From: Calditrichota bacterium
GTDB taxonomy: Bacteria; Calditrichota; Calditrichia; RBG-13-44-9; J042
Assembly (NCBI GenBank): GCA_013150955.1
Contig: JAADJD010000026.1
Location: 1-57,339, forward strand
Direction: 5' to 3'
DNA length: 57,339 nt
The position numbers were made by a program, and so were the translations under genes. Positions 42,362-51,231 of the stretch are shown in pieces (positions within the stretch are counted from its first letter, which is position 1; each line of letters begins with the position of its first letter). The notes beneath the pieces were generated by a model. The model worked only from the letters and a program-made list of their open reading frames with translations, did no database searches and was not told the origin of the DNA.

Positions 42362-42823
42362 TCAGTTCGATAATAAATCGTCCTGTTCCTGCAGGCCCTT
42401 GAATGAAAACACGGTACCGTTATGTTTGCCAGCAATTTCCTTTGCCACCGCTTCGTTTCCCACGGCAATCAATCCATACCCCATGGGGGACTTCAGCTCT
42501 TTTGCCTTCACAAAATAGGCTTTTGTTGCGTCTACCCACATATGGGTTTGATAATCCACCACCCAGAAAGTTGCAACCGCTTCCGGGTGTTTTTTCAGGA
42601 AGGTCAACATGCAACCGATGTCATCGAAACGCCGCACGCGTCCGTCCTGGGTAATGTAAGCGGCTGCAAATCGCTCTTCATTGATCAGCATGTAGCATTC
42701 ATCGCAGGGGTCTTCGCCATAGCGGATCTGCGGAGGGCGAGTCTTATCCACCGACGAGGTACAGGAAGCCAGAAAGGCCACCAGCATTGTCCCCAGAGCC
42801 AGAAGTACCATCCGCCGTTTCAT
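42362..42823 (-). CDS. nosL: NosL copper chaperone lipoprotein
   Basis: A 153-residue lipoprotein ('VAFLASCTSS'). 'DPCDECYMLINEERFAAAYI' near residue 38 contains the Cys/Met copper(I) site of NosL, and 'FDDIGCMLTFL' and 'VDATKAYFV' fit the family. NosL delivers copper to apo-NosZ in the periplasm. Its start overlaps the stop of the upstream ABC permease gene by four bases (ATGA), an indication of translational coupling. Length and order are normal for a nos cluster. Confidence 0.92.
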   Translation of the reverse strand: MKRRMVLLALGTMLVAFLASCTSSVDKTRPPQIRYGEDPCDECYMLINEERFAAAYITQDGRVRRFDDIGCMLTFLKKHPEAVATFWVVDYQTHMWVDATKAYFVKAKELKSPMGYGLIAVGNEAVAKEIAGKHNGTVFSFKGLQEQDDLLSN

Positions 42824-43656
42824 AGGGCGCCTCGCTGTTTAAATGCATAAAATGTGATACCAAATGTGGTGACAATCCAGAGAACCAGGATGCCGCTGAG
42901 CAGTGGCAACAGCTGGGCCCCATATTGCCGCATGGCGTAAACCCCGACTGGTCCCAGAATCTCCAGATTCCCCTGCAACATTAAAATGGCGCTGAGTTTA
43001 AACACCTGTAGCGGATTCAACAGCGCCAGTGTGAATACCTGTTCAATGCTGAAGTTCATAATGATGGTAGAGCCCATGATGCCCAGGTCACCAAAGAATA
43101 CCAGCAGCAGCCAGACGAACAGGGAAATCCCGATCGCCGTGTCCGCCTTCCGCAGGGCGCTGGAAATCAGCATGCCCAGTCCCAGGCTGGTCAGGGCCAG
43201 TAAAAAAGTGAATGCGATCATCGCCAGGTAACTGCTGATGGCAGTGGTGCCACCGTAGTAGGCAATCATGAATCCACTCAACCCAAAACCGATGGTCAGT
43301 GCCCCCAGCAGGGACAGGCCAACTCCCAGGAATTTGCCCAGCAACAATTCCAGATGCGAAACGGGCTGAGCCAGGATGTAAATCAGGGTCCCCCGTTCCC
43401 GTTCTCCGGCAATGCTCATGGCGCCCAGGGTCAGTCCCATCAGGGGAACGATCAAAAGAACCAGATTGATCATGCTGGCAGTGGTGCGGCCAAAACCGGA
43501 TAAACCGTATTCGCGGAGACCACTCAATCCCAGCCAGGAAAGCGCCAGGGACAATCCGGCAAACACAATGGTGTACAGAATGAACCAGCGGTTTCGACGG
43601 GCATCCAGGATCTCTTTACGCGTGAGCAGCACAATGTTTTTAAAATCTATGTTCAT
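42820..43656 (-). CDS. nosY: NosY ABC transporter permease
   Basis: The frame is open to 43788, but MNIDFKNIVLLTRKEILDARRNRW at 43656 follows AAGGAGAG and matches the usual NosY start, giving 278 residues. Six helices are visible, and 'AGERERGTLIYILAQPVSHLELLLGKFLGVGLSL' is the typical ABC-2 permease coupling region. It is the membrane partner of the NosF ATPase, which here is the C-terminal part of the preceding gene. With NosD it forms the complex that supports copper-site assembly in NosZ. Confidence 0.9.
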   Translation of the reverse strand: MNIDFKNIVLLTRKEILDARRNRWFILYTIVFAGLSLALSWLGLSGLREYGLSGFGRTTASMINLVLLIVPLMGLTLGAMSIAGERERGTLIYILAQPVSHLELLLGKFLGVGLSLLGALTIGFGLSGFMIAYYGGTTAISSYLAMIAFTFLLALTSLGLGMLISSALRKADTAIGISLFVWLLLVFFGDLGIMGSTIIMNFSIEQVFTLALLNPLQVFKLSAILMLQGNLEILGPVGVYAMRQYGAQLLPLLSGILVLWIVTTFGITFYAFKQRGAL

Positions 43657-43672
43657 AGTGGGTTGTCTCTCC

Positions 43673-46000
43673 TTAAATAAGTTCGACTTCGTATTCAAAA
43701 TCTTCCACGGTAATGCCGGCGTTGGCCAGTAAAGCAATGGGTTTGCCTTTGGAATGAAATTCCACCTGCACTTTAATGCCCATGCCATTGCGGGAAACCT
43801 TGAAACCGTTCGCCGTCAGCAGTTTGGTGGCTTCTTCCAGCTGGGATTGGGGCAGGAATAGCCGCAACAGTGTGGCTTTCCCCAGATGCTGATAAACCTC
43901 TGCGGGAGGCGCATCCACAATCAATTTCCCCTGATCCAGCACCAGCACCCGGTTGGCAAAAGAAAAAACCTCTTCCATTCGATGGGAAGAAAAGACGATG
44001 GTTTTCCCTTCGTTGCGCAGCTCTTCCAGCAATCCCAGGAAGTTTTCCCGCGATTTCATGTCCAGGTTGGCCGTGGGTTCGTCCAGGAAGAGGATGGACG
44101 GATCAGACAGTAGGGCAACCGCCAGTGCCAGACGCTGTTTCATGCCGCCGGACAGTTCCTTTACGGTTTTTTCCTGATAGTGGGCCAGTTCCAGCCGCTC
44201 CATCCAGTCTTTCAGGCTCTCGGAAGTGGTCTTCCGAAGGCGCGCATAAAAGTCCAGCGTCTCGCTCACGGTTAAATTGTCGTGGAAACTGATTTCCTGG
44301 GGGACAAATCCGATCATGTGCCGGGCGGCTTTGCTTTCCCGCGCAACGTCGAACCCGTTGATTCGGATTTGCCCTTCAAAGGGAAGCACGCCCAGTAAAC
44401 AACGCAGTACCGTGGTTTTTCCGGCTCCGTTGGAGCCCCAGAGCGCCACGGCCTCGCTTTTCTTTATGGTAAAGGAAACGTCATCGACGGCGACGATGCG
44501 TCCAAACCGTTTGGTCAGATGATGAACCTGGATCATATAATCCACTCCTTGCGTCCTTTCGTTTTTCGGGGGATGGGTGGCGCGAGCCGGGATAACCGAA
44601 GCACCTGATCTCGCTTTGTCCTTCTGGAGGCCGGTAAGCAAGTAAAACCCGGCAATGGAAACCCAGCCAAACACGATCAATCCTGCAGCGGTAAAAACCA
44701 TGGGCCAGCGAGTTGGCAGGTGAATTCCGCTGGGCCCTGCCGGATAATAGGGTTCCATCCGTGGTGTTGGATCCATGAGCTTGGGTTGGGGTTTGACCAC
44801 CGGAAAGGCCTTGGCTGCAAAATTCACCGCCTGAATGGCGGGGCTGTAAATAAACAGGCGCAATGCCTTGTGCTGGTCAATCAGGCTTTCAAACAGCTTT
44901 TCGGCGCGGTAGGGAATGTCCCCAATCCCGTCCCTATCCTGGTCGAATCCGGCATAGTCACTCCAGAAGTTGTTTTGCCACTGGGTGGTTTCCCATTGGC
45001 CGATGCCGCTCACGGCCACCTGTTCGTAATTTTCAATAAAACTGTTCATGCGCAGGGAGCTGTTGCGCACGTAGGCCAGCATGTGCATGCCAATGTCGTT
45101 ATACGCAATCACGTTCCCATAGTAGGTCATGTGGCTGTCGTATTCCCGCGGGGAATTGTCAATAAAAACGCCCACCCGGTTATCCACCACCAGATTCTCG
45201 ATGAGCTCGATGTCGTCCAGATCTTTCAGGCCGATGCCAAATCCACTGGGACCGCGGTTGTAAGCGGCAGTGTTATGTTTTACGGTCAGGCGTTTGCTGT
45301 ACATCAGATAGGCCCCTACGGAGTTGCCGGTGAGGATGTTGTTCACAATTTCACAATCGGTGCTATACATAAAATGGATTCCGTAGCGGGCATTTTCTAT
45401 CTGATTGCCCCGGAGGACAGTGTTTTTCGAAAACCAGACAATAACGTCCCGGCCATACTTCAGGGTGTTATTCTCGATTAAGAGATCGTTGCTGTACCAG
45501 GCGCGAATCAAATCACCCCGTCGCGGAATGGCCAGATTTTTTTTCCCTTCAATGCGGTTGTTGCGAACGACTGTACGATCGGCTTTGCGGATGTACACGC
45601 CGAACAGCACATTCAGAATCTGATTGTTCTCGATGACCACGTCCGACGTGTCTACCGAAACACCGGCGTGTTCTTCATTCAATAAATCACCGCTGTTTTG
45701 GATGATGAATCCGGAAATGACCACCTGTGGTGCCAGGACAGACACCACGGTGCCTTTTTCCTTTGCATCAATAATGGGCCAGTTGTACCCTCTTAACACC
45801 AGGGGTTTATGGATGGTGATGGGACCTTCGAAATATCCACCCTGGACCTCCAGGGTATCGCCACTGTGGGCCTGTTGAATGGCCTGCTTCAGGGCAGAGG
45901 ATGGTGCCTCCGCCGGAATGGTTATGATCCGTGCACCACCCTCGATTGTGAGTCCCAGCAGGACGCATAATATGATGATTCGAATGAATTTGATCTGCAT
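43673..46000 (-). CDS. nosDF: NosD-NosF fusion: periplasmic beta-helix protein joined to ABC ATPase
   Basis: One uninterrupted frame encodes 775 residues. A Sec signal (1-22) is followed by a right-handed parallel beta-helix (about 40-370, NosD/CASH-type, e.g. 'NNRIEGKKNL', 'VIAYNDIGMHMLAY') and a helix at about 432-457. After a 30-residue linker comes a complete NosF ATPase from residue 489: Walker A 'GSNGAGKTT', signature 'LSGGMKQR' and Walker B 'ILFLDEP'. The helix order puts NosD outside and NosF inside, which is topologically consistent. However, the NosF Met (44536) has its own AAGGAG 10 bases upstream, so free NosF could also be made. Its start codon overlaps the upstream stop as TAATG. 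Confidence 0.85.
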   Translation of the reverse strand: MQIKFIRIIILCVLLGLTIEGGARIITIPAEAPSSALKQAIQQAHSGDTLEVQGGYFEGPITIHKPLVLRGYNWPIIDAKEKGTVVSVLAPQVVISGFIIQNSGDLLNEEHAGVSVDTSDVVIENNQILNVLFGVYIRKADRTVVRNNRIEGKKNLAIPRRGDLIRAWYSNDLLIENNTLKYGRDVIVWFSKNTVLRGNQIENARYGIHFMYSTDCEIVNNILTGNSVGAYLMYSKRLTVKHNTAAYNRGPSGFGIGLKDLDDIELIENLVVDNRVGVFIDNSPREYDSHMTYYGNVIAYNDIGMHMLAYVRNSSLRMNSFIENYEQVAVSGIGQWETTQWQNNFWSDYAGFDQDRDGIGDIPYRAEKLFESLIDQHKALRLFIYSPAIQAVNFAAKAFPVVKPQPKLMDPTPRMEPYYPAGPSGIHLPTRWPMVFTAAGLIVFGWVSIAGFYLLTGLQKDKARSGASVIPARATHPPKNERTQGVDYMIQVHHLTKRFGRIVAVDDVSFTIKKSEAVALWGSNGAGKTTVLRCLLGVLPFEGQIRINGFDVARESKAARHMIGFVPQEISFHDNLTVSETLDFYARLRKTTSESLKDWMERLELAHYQEKTVKELSGGMKQRLALAVALLSDPSILFLDEPTANLDMKSRENFLGLLEELRNEGKTIVFSSHRMEEVFSFANRVLVLDQGKLIVDAPPAEVYQHLGKATLLRLFLPQSQLEEATKLLTANGFKVSRNGMGIKVQVEFHSKGKPIALLANAGITVEDFEYEVELI

Positions 46001-46668
46001 TAATCTTCTCTGGTTGCTTTTTGGAGTTCGGATTCTAACAATGGCTTATATGCTTTGCGATGGAAATACAGACCGATGATGATCATGATGGACGCGACAA
46101 TGGCCAGATACAGTCCGATGTCCCAGCTGGCAATGGTTTTGAATTGCGCAATCTTGCTTTCTCCCAGAATCGGGGGAACAAATGGTTTTACCGCTCCGCT
46201 CAGGGGAGCACGCGGATCCAGGTTGGTGCCAAAGTTCCACATCCAGAAGTACAGGTCGGCCAGGAAGATTACCGGATAAAGCAGCGCCGGAATACTGAAG
46301 AACAGAGCAATCGGGCTGTGGATGTAAATGGCGGCAAATGCCAGCAATGCAATGCCGGCCACCAGAAAAATGCTGAGGGATCGTTCCAGGGGAGCTGCCT
46401 CGGTCAGGGAGCGCATCCCGATGTAATGATTCAGGGTATCGATTTCCTTTACGTCGCCCTTCACCTGATTCACATAAATCTGTACCTGCAATCCACTGGG
46501 ATATTGCGGTGCAAACAGCGTCAATTTCCAGTAAGGCAGAAAAATCGATACCAGCAGCAAGAATGCCGCTCCCCCAAGGAATACGGTCGGCAACAGAAAC
46601 CGCTTCCGCTCCTTCTTCAGCAGGTCCTTGGGTACCCGTGGTCCAACAATTAAGTCGAGATCTTTCAT
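46000..46668 (-). CDS. Uncharacterised four-helix membrane protein of the nos operon
   Basis: A 222-residue protein with helices at about 27-48 ('FLLPTVFLGGAAFLLLVSIFLPYW'), 95-115, 118-145 and 182-202. The first is followed by a periplasmic loop containing 'YPSGLQVQIYVNQVKGDV' and later 'LNHYIGMRSL', whose His and Met could bind copper or haem. It sits between nosZ and the NosD-NosF fusion, and its TAA overlaps the ATG of the latter, so it is made together with the maturation proteins. I recall similar proteins in other non-proteobacterial nos clusters but know of no assigned function. Confidence 0.75.
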   Translation of the reverse strand: MKDLDLIVGPRVPKDLLKKERKRFLLPTVFLGGAAFLLLVSIFLPYWKLTLFAPQYPSGLQVQIYVNQVKGDVKEIDTLNHYIGMRSLTEAAPLERSLSIFLVAGIALLAFAAIYIHSPIALFFSIPALLYPVIFLADLYFWMWNFGTNLDPRAPLSGAVKPFVPPILGESKIAQFKTIASWDIGLYLAIVASIMIIIGLYFHRKAYKPLLESELQKATRED

Positions 46669-46701
46669 GATAACATCCTCCTACATCAGATAATAAATAA
46701 G

Positions 46702-46735
46702 CTGGCTGACCCCGGAAAGTTCCGGGATCAGCCAG
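46702..46735 (-). terminator. Strong hairpin after nosZ, likely attenuator or mRNA stabiliser
   Basis: CTGGCTGA/TCAGCCAG and CCCGGAA/TTCCGGG form a long stem with one opposed mismatch and a two-base loop, placed 10 bases after the nosZ stop. The following sequence on the minus strand (CTTATTTATT) is only weakly T-rich. Partial termination or 3'-end protection of nosZ mRNA is more likely than full termination. Confidence 0.6.
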
Positions 46736-46744
46736 AAAGGTGAA

Positions 46745-48739
46745 TTACGGTTTAACCAGGAAGTATCCGGCCATTTCCAGGTGCAGCGCCGAGCAGAATT
46801 CCGAGCAGTAGAAGGGGAAGACCCCTGCTTTGTCGGCCACAAATTCGATGGTCTGCGTTTCACCCGGTTCCAGACTCAGGTTCACGTTGTAGTACGGCAG
46901 TGCAAAACCGTGGGTCGCATCCTTCGCCCGTTCGATGTTGGTGATGTGCCAGATCACCCGATCCCCTTTACGCACTTCCACATGCTCAGGCGTGTAGTGG
47001 CTCCGCACAGCGGTCATAAAGACTTCCACTGTTCGGCCGCGGCGCACAATGCGCTCTTCGCCCGCCTGAATGCCGTATTTGCTCTTGGACTGCGTACCGG
47101 GATCCCAGCCGATTTCCGGATAAACATCCCAGGATTTCAGCTTATCGGCCTTGATGATCTGGGCATAGTGGGGTTCACCAATACCGATGGGCATGTCGTA
47201 CAACAGCTGCATGTTGCCGTTGGGGTTGGAAATGTCCACCAGCTGGAAGTTCTGCGGCAGCAATGGTCCCACACCGGTGAAACGATCGATGGCCCATTTG
47301 TTCAGGGAGACCAGGTATTTTCCGTCGGGATTCACGTTATCACCCTCGGCCACGGCAATGTGACCCACGTTGTAGTGGATGGAGATTTTGTCCACCAGCG
47401 TCCAGGGCTCCTTGCCGTGTTTTTCGGTCCAGGGGCCACCCAGTGTCCAGCGTGCCACGGCACTTTCCAGGAACAGACTGGTATAAGCGTAACCGTTGGG
47501 ATCGAACTGCGTATGCAACGGACCCAGACCCAATTCAATCTGGGTTTCCACAGCCGTATCGAAGGCAATGATCGGGATACCGTAATCGTCTTTACCGGCA
47601 AAGTTCTTTTCTTCAATGGCCTTCTTAATCTTGGTAAAGTTGTAAATGGTCGCATGGGGATCCAGCTTACCGGAAACCACAATATAGTTTCCATCCGGCG
47701 TTACGTCCGCACCGTGGGGGCTCTTGGGTTCCGGTACAAAGAACAGCACGCCTTCTTTGGCTGCCACATCCAGGGTCAACACCGGAAAGCCATTGATCTT
47801 TTTGGTCTTGCCAGCCTTAAACAATTCCGCTGCCTTCTTCAGGTTGATCACGTGCAGGTAGTCCATATCCAGCTGAGAAGCGCCGGCTTCGAAAGGCGGA
47901 TTGCCTTTTTCCACACCACCGGTGCTCATTTCCACGTTGAAGGAATTCATGAACACCCAGCCTTCGCTAACCTTTTTCCCTGCATCGGCAATGTCCTGCC
48001 AGTAGGGGGGCAATTCCAGAGCGAAGGACTCTTCCACGATGATGCGGCCCTTCTTGCGATCGAACTTCCAGAAGGTCACCATGCCGCGATATTCTTCTTT
48101 GTACTTGGAGATGGGCGCATATTTGCCCGTCCACGGCATGGCGTACTGGCCACCTTCAATCACCCATTCCGTGTTCGGGGTCACGAAAGTACCGCCATGG
48201 TCGCTCAGGGACAGCGGGTTCTTCACAATCTGCTTGGTCTCGAAATCCCGCAGGTCGATGACGGCGGTACGGGCATTGGCCTTGTCGTTGATGAACAGGA
48301 ATTGCCCGTCGTAGTCCCCATTGGTTTCCGAAAGAGCCGGATGGTGGGTGTCACCCCAGGTCAGTTCCTTGCCGTCCACATAGCTGGCTTTCAGAATGTC
48401 CTTGGTTTCCTTGGAAAAGCCCCATCCCTGCCAGGGTTCTGGAGTGAACACCGCCAGCACCTTCAACAGGCGCATGGAGGGGATCCCGATGACCAGTACC
48501 TGACCGGAATGTCCACCGGAGGAGAACATGACGTACTCATCGTATTTCCCGGTGGGAACGTACGTCTTGGCGGCTGCAATCAGGTCTGCCGGAGTCAGCC
48601 CGCGCTGTTCTGCAATGGCTTTCAGGTCGCCATTGCCGACCACCTGGCCAGCCTCCCTTTTACCGCAGGTCATCATGAACAGCAATACGCCGATCACGGA
48701 CGCTGCGATAAACAGCCGGGTTAGAACGTTTTTCTTCAT
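46745..48739 (-). CDS. nosZ: Nitrous oxide reductase, clade II type
   Basis: A 664-residue periplasmic copper enzyme reducing N2O to N2. The leader is Sec-type with a lipobox-like 'FMMTC', not Tat, which with the gene order points to clade II. CuZ ligands are visible: 'DTHHPALSETNGDYDG', 'SPHGADVTPDG', 'LGPLHTQFD', 'NVGHIAV' and 'GEPHYAQ'. The CuA site is at the C-terminus: 'FYCSEFCSALHLEMAGYFL' (C-x3-C, His, Met). All key residues are present. A strong ribosome binding site (GAGGAGG) precedes it, and the Rrf2 regulator lies just upstream. There is no nosR in the window. Confidence 0.97.
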   Translation of the reverse strand: MKKNVLTRLFIAASVIGVLLFMMTCGKREAGQVVGNGDLKAIAEQRGLTPADLIAAAKTYVPTGKYDEYVMFSSGGHSGQVLVIGIPSMRLLKVLAVFTPEPWQGWGFSKETKDILKASYVDGKELTWGDTHHPALSETNGDYDGQFLFINDKANARTAVIDLRDFETKQIVKNPLSLSDHGGTFVTPNTEWVIEGGQYAMPWTGKYAPISKYKEEYRGMVTFWKFDRKKGRIIVEESFALELPPYWQDIADAGKKVSEGWVFMNSFNVEMSTGGVEKGNPPFEAGASQLDMDYLHVINLKKAAELFKAGKTKKINGFPVLTLDVAAKEGVLFFVPEPKSPHGADVTPDGNYIVVSGKLDPHATIYNFTKIKKAIEEKNFAGKDDYGIPIIAFDTAVETQIELGLGPLHTQFDPNGYAYTSLFLESAVARWTLGGPWTEKHGKEPWTLVDKISIHYNVGHIAVAEGDNVNPDGKYLVSLNKWAIDRFTGVGPLLPQNFQLVDISNPNGNMQLLYDMPIGIGEPHYAQIIKADKLKSWDVYPEIGWDPGTQSKSKYGIQAGEERIVRRGRTVEVFMTAVRSHYTPEHVEVRKGDRVIWHITNIERAKDATHGFALPYYNVNLSLEPGETQTIEFVADKAGVFPFYCSEFCSALHLEMAGYFLVKP

Positions 48740-48804
48740 ACGTACCTCCTCAATTTAGTTGGGTTTGTGTAGGGAATTTAAGAAAAAGAAGCGAAAAGAA
48801 TACA

Positions 48805-48821
48805 TTCAATTTTTTATTGAA
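48805..48821. promoter_or_regulatory. Candidate operator upstream of nosZ
   Basis: A perfect dyad TTCAAT-N5-ATTGAA lies 66-82 bases upstream of the nosZ start codon. The arrangement resembles sites of FNR/CRP-type regulators more than a known NsrR box. Assignment to a regulator is inference. Confidence 0.35.
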
Positions 48822-48875
48822 GGTATTTTTTTCGCCATTGTGGAAGTTATTTCGCCAACGATATCGTTTCATCGC

Positions 48876-49340
48876 TCAATCATCTTTCCTGGTGAACCAG
48901 TTTTCCATCCCGGAGATCCGCAAATTCCCTTTCTGAATTTCTTGACTCATATTCGCCAGATTGGCACTCATGAACGAATGAATGATGATATCCCGGGACT
49001 GAGACCAGGATTGGTGCAGGGGACAGGGTGTCGACTCACCGCAACCGGGCAATCCCAGCACACAGCCTTCGAATATTTTGTTGCCATCCAGTGCCTGAAT
49101 AATGTCCATAAGACTGATCTCGTCCGGTGTTTTGGCCAGACGCACTCCCCCGTTGGGTCCCCGATAAGAATTCATGATGTTGTGGGTGGTTAACCGCTGT
49201 AAAATTTTGGTCAGGAAATGAAAGGAGATGTTGAGTTGTCGGGAGATTTCACGGATGGGCACATAATCGCGTTCCCCTTTTTGAGAGGCAACGAACAGGG
49301 TGGCCAGCAATCCGTAGGTACAGGTTTTCGACAACAGCAT
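48876..49340 (-). CDS. Rrf2-family regulator with three cysteines (NsrR-like)
   Basis: A 154-residue winged-helix protein. 'VPIREISRQLNISFHFLTKILQRLTTHNIMNSYRGPNGGVRLAK' (residues 27-70) is the Rrf2 DNA-binding domain and wing. Three cysteines in 'EGCVLGLPGCGESTPCPLH' (about 91-109) match the Fe-S ligand region of NsrR/IscR proteins. NsrR loses its cluster on contact with nitric oxide and releases its target genes. Position 136 bases upstream of nosZ on the same strand suggests that it controls the nos genes. The ligand is inferred from context. Confidence 0.88.
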   Translation of the reverse strand: MLLSKTCTYGLLATLFVASQKGERDYVPIREISRQLNISFHFLTKILQRLTTHNIMNSYRGPNGGVRLAKTPDEISLMDIIQALDGNKIFEGCVLGLPGCGESTPCPLHQSWSQSRDIIIHSFMSANLANMSQEIQKGNLRISGMENWFTRKDD

Positions 49341-49582
49341 CTTCTCGTTTCCTATAATTCAGACTCTTTTATCTTTAATTTACACCGCCCCAAAATTTTT
49401 GTCAATAATATTGTAAAAAATTTTAGAAATGTAAAATATTGTGGATAAAATGGTTATTTATGATTGTTCCTCTTTAATTTGTGAAAAATTTTTCTAAATC
49501 GGCTGGAATTTGCCGAATTTGGAAGCCCGGATTACCCGCTGAATTGTTCCACAAATGCTGCCAGAAAATCTGGATGTATTTA

Positions 49583-49920
49583 ACCCAGATTATGCATTTG
49601 CCTACGAATGACACGAATGAACACCAATAAAAATAATAAATGCACTGGATTCTATCTGGATGAAAAATGTTTTCCCGGATATATTCGCTATTTTGTTGAT
49701 TTTTTTCGAAATTAACCCAGATTATGCAATAGCCTACGGATTACACAAATTAACACAAATAAAACCAATAAAATACATTGGATTATGTCTGGATGAAAAT
49801 GTGTTCCGGGACTTATTCGCGATTTTGTAGATATTTTTTGGTTTCATTCGTGTGATTCGCGGTATATCGCATTATTTGGGTTTATTCGCGTGATTCGTGG
49901 TCCAGTGTATCATCTGGGAT
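49583..49920. repeat. Inverted-repeat cluster: truncated reverse subtype A, full reverse subtype B, end fragment
   Basis: A reverse subtype A copy lacking its last quarter (49583-49711) abuts a full reverse subtype B copy (49712-49880). A short fragment ending 'CATCTGGGAT' (49881-49920) follows. The junctions fall at the shared 'ACCCAGATTATG' end sequence. Confidence 0.8.
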
Positions 49921-49950
49921 GAAAGGCCAAAGCGATCTTGATAATGATGC

Positions 49951-49989
49951 AAAACGCCCCGTACCGCCATGCGATACGGGGCGCCTGTT
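49951..49989 (-). terminator. Terminator of the Ig-repeat lipoprotein gene
   Basis: CGCCCCGTA (49955-49963) pairs with TACGGGGCG (49975-49983). On the minus strand it is followed by TTTT. T residues also follow on the plus strand, so it may work both ways. Confidence 0.75.
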
Positions 49990-50008
49990 TTTCCGGGGAG
50001 TTCAATCG

Positions 50009-50983
50009 TCAGGGCACGATGGTGACCACATTCATGGCCGCGTTTACATTGCCAGCATTATCGTACGCCTTCACGTAAATGGTGTGGGTGTTGCCATCGG
50101 CGTAGGGTGTCAGGTTCCAGGTGTATTCGTAGGGTTTGCTGGTGTCCGTCGCTTTCAAATCGCCATCAATGTAAAACTCCACCCGATCAATTCCGCTGGG
50201 ATCTTCAGCATCGGCCACGATCTTGATGCTGGGGGTGTTGGTGGCACTGAAGGTAGCCCCTGCAGCAGGATACAGGATGGTTAATGTCGGTGGGGTAATA
50301 TCCTGGATCACGTCCGAGGCCACCGTGACTGTCACCGTTGGTGATACACCCGTGTAACCATTTTCATCATACGCCATGGCGAACAGGGAGTGCAGGCTTC
50401 CATTCACCAGTCCGCTCACGTCCCATTCGTATTTAAACGGTGCGGCCAGATCGGTAAATTCCAGATTGCCGTCAATGTAAAATTCCACTTTACTAACTGC
50501 GCTTTGATCTTTGACCTGAGTGATGATGTTCACCGTATCCTGAACCACCTGACCCGATACGGGATGCAGGATGGAGATAACCGGTGCCAGCGTGTCCGGT
50601 TGACTACCTTTCACCACCCGGATGCGCACCAGGGGGGAGAATCCGGTGTTGCCTGATTTGTCCTTTGCCAGCGCCATGATATAATGATCCCGATTATCGG
50701 CAATAGAGGTTGTGTTCCACTGGTAGGAAAGGCTATTGCCCTTCTGGGTTGCCACCTGTTGACCATCGATGTACAGCATCATGGTCTCCACGTCGTCGTC
50801 ATCTGTAGCGGAGGCGACCACGGGAATCTCGCCCGTTACCACCTGGCCCGGTGCCGGATGAATGATCACCACAATGGGCGGAACCACGTCCGGAATCTCC
50901 GGAACCGAACAGCCCGGAACACCCAGCAACAACACCGCCATCCCAATGGATAACAGAACACCTGCCGTTTTAACCCTTCTCAT
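50009..50983 (-). CDS. Lipoprotein with three bacterial Ig-like repeats
   Basis: A 324-residue protein with a lipoprotein leader ('LLGVPGCSVPE'). Three domains of about 95 residues follow, each with 'DRVEFYIDG' (or 'SKVEFYIDG', 'ETMMLYIDG'), then a 'Y.WN' or 'YEWD' strand and 'AYDNAGN'-like ends. This is the Big_7-type Ig fold (PF17957) seen in many surface proteins. No catalytic part is present, so it is probably a binding or structural protein of the cell envelope. It is transcribed alone with its own terminator. The gap upstream to the SPOR gene (about 250 bases) holds divergent promoters, not resolved here. Confidence 0.85.
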   Translation of the reverse strand: MRRVKTAGVLLSIGMAVLLLGVPGCSVPEIPDVVPPIVVIIHPAPGQVVTGEIPVVASATDDDDVETMMLYIDGQQVATQKGNSLSYQWNTTSIADNRDHYIMALAKDKSGNTGFSPLVRIRVVKGSQPDTLAPVISILHPVSGQVVQDTVNIITQVKDQSAVSKVEFYIDGNLEFTDLAAPFKYEWDVSGLVNGSLHSLFAMAYDENGYTGVSPTVTVTVASDVIQDITPPTLTILYPAAGATFSATNTPSIKIVADAEDPSGIDRVEFYIDGDLKATDTSKPYEYTWNLTPYADGNTHTIYVKAYDNAGNVNAAMNVVTIVP

Positions 50984-51231
50984 TGAATGACTCCCATGTT
51001 TAAGTTGAATGAACCTCTTTTTCTACCCAATTAAGAACGTGGTATAAAAACGCTTTTTGTATCCTGCCGTTGTGATGAAAGTCATACCTGTTCAACCATT
51101 CTTTTCTGTAAGTGGTAACGGGATAAATATTTAAGACTTTTCCCCCGGACAACCTGTGAATATATTTCCCTTGAATTATCGGCGAAATTGTCTTAATTTT
51201 TCACAAAATTTTTCTTATTTCGGGAAACTTG

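Noticed and set aside
46781-48724. A 647-codon open frame on the plus strand opposite nosZ
   Set aside because: It mirrors nosZ almost exactly, has no recognisable domain and arises from the codon bias of the real gene. All NosZ copper ligands are on the minus strand.
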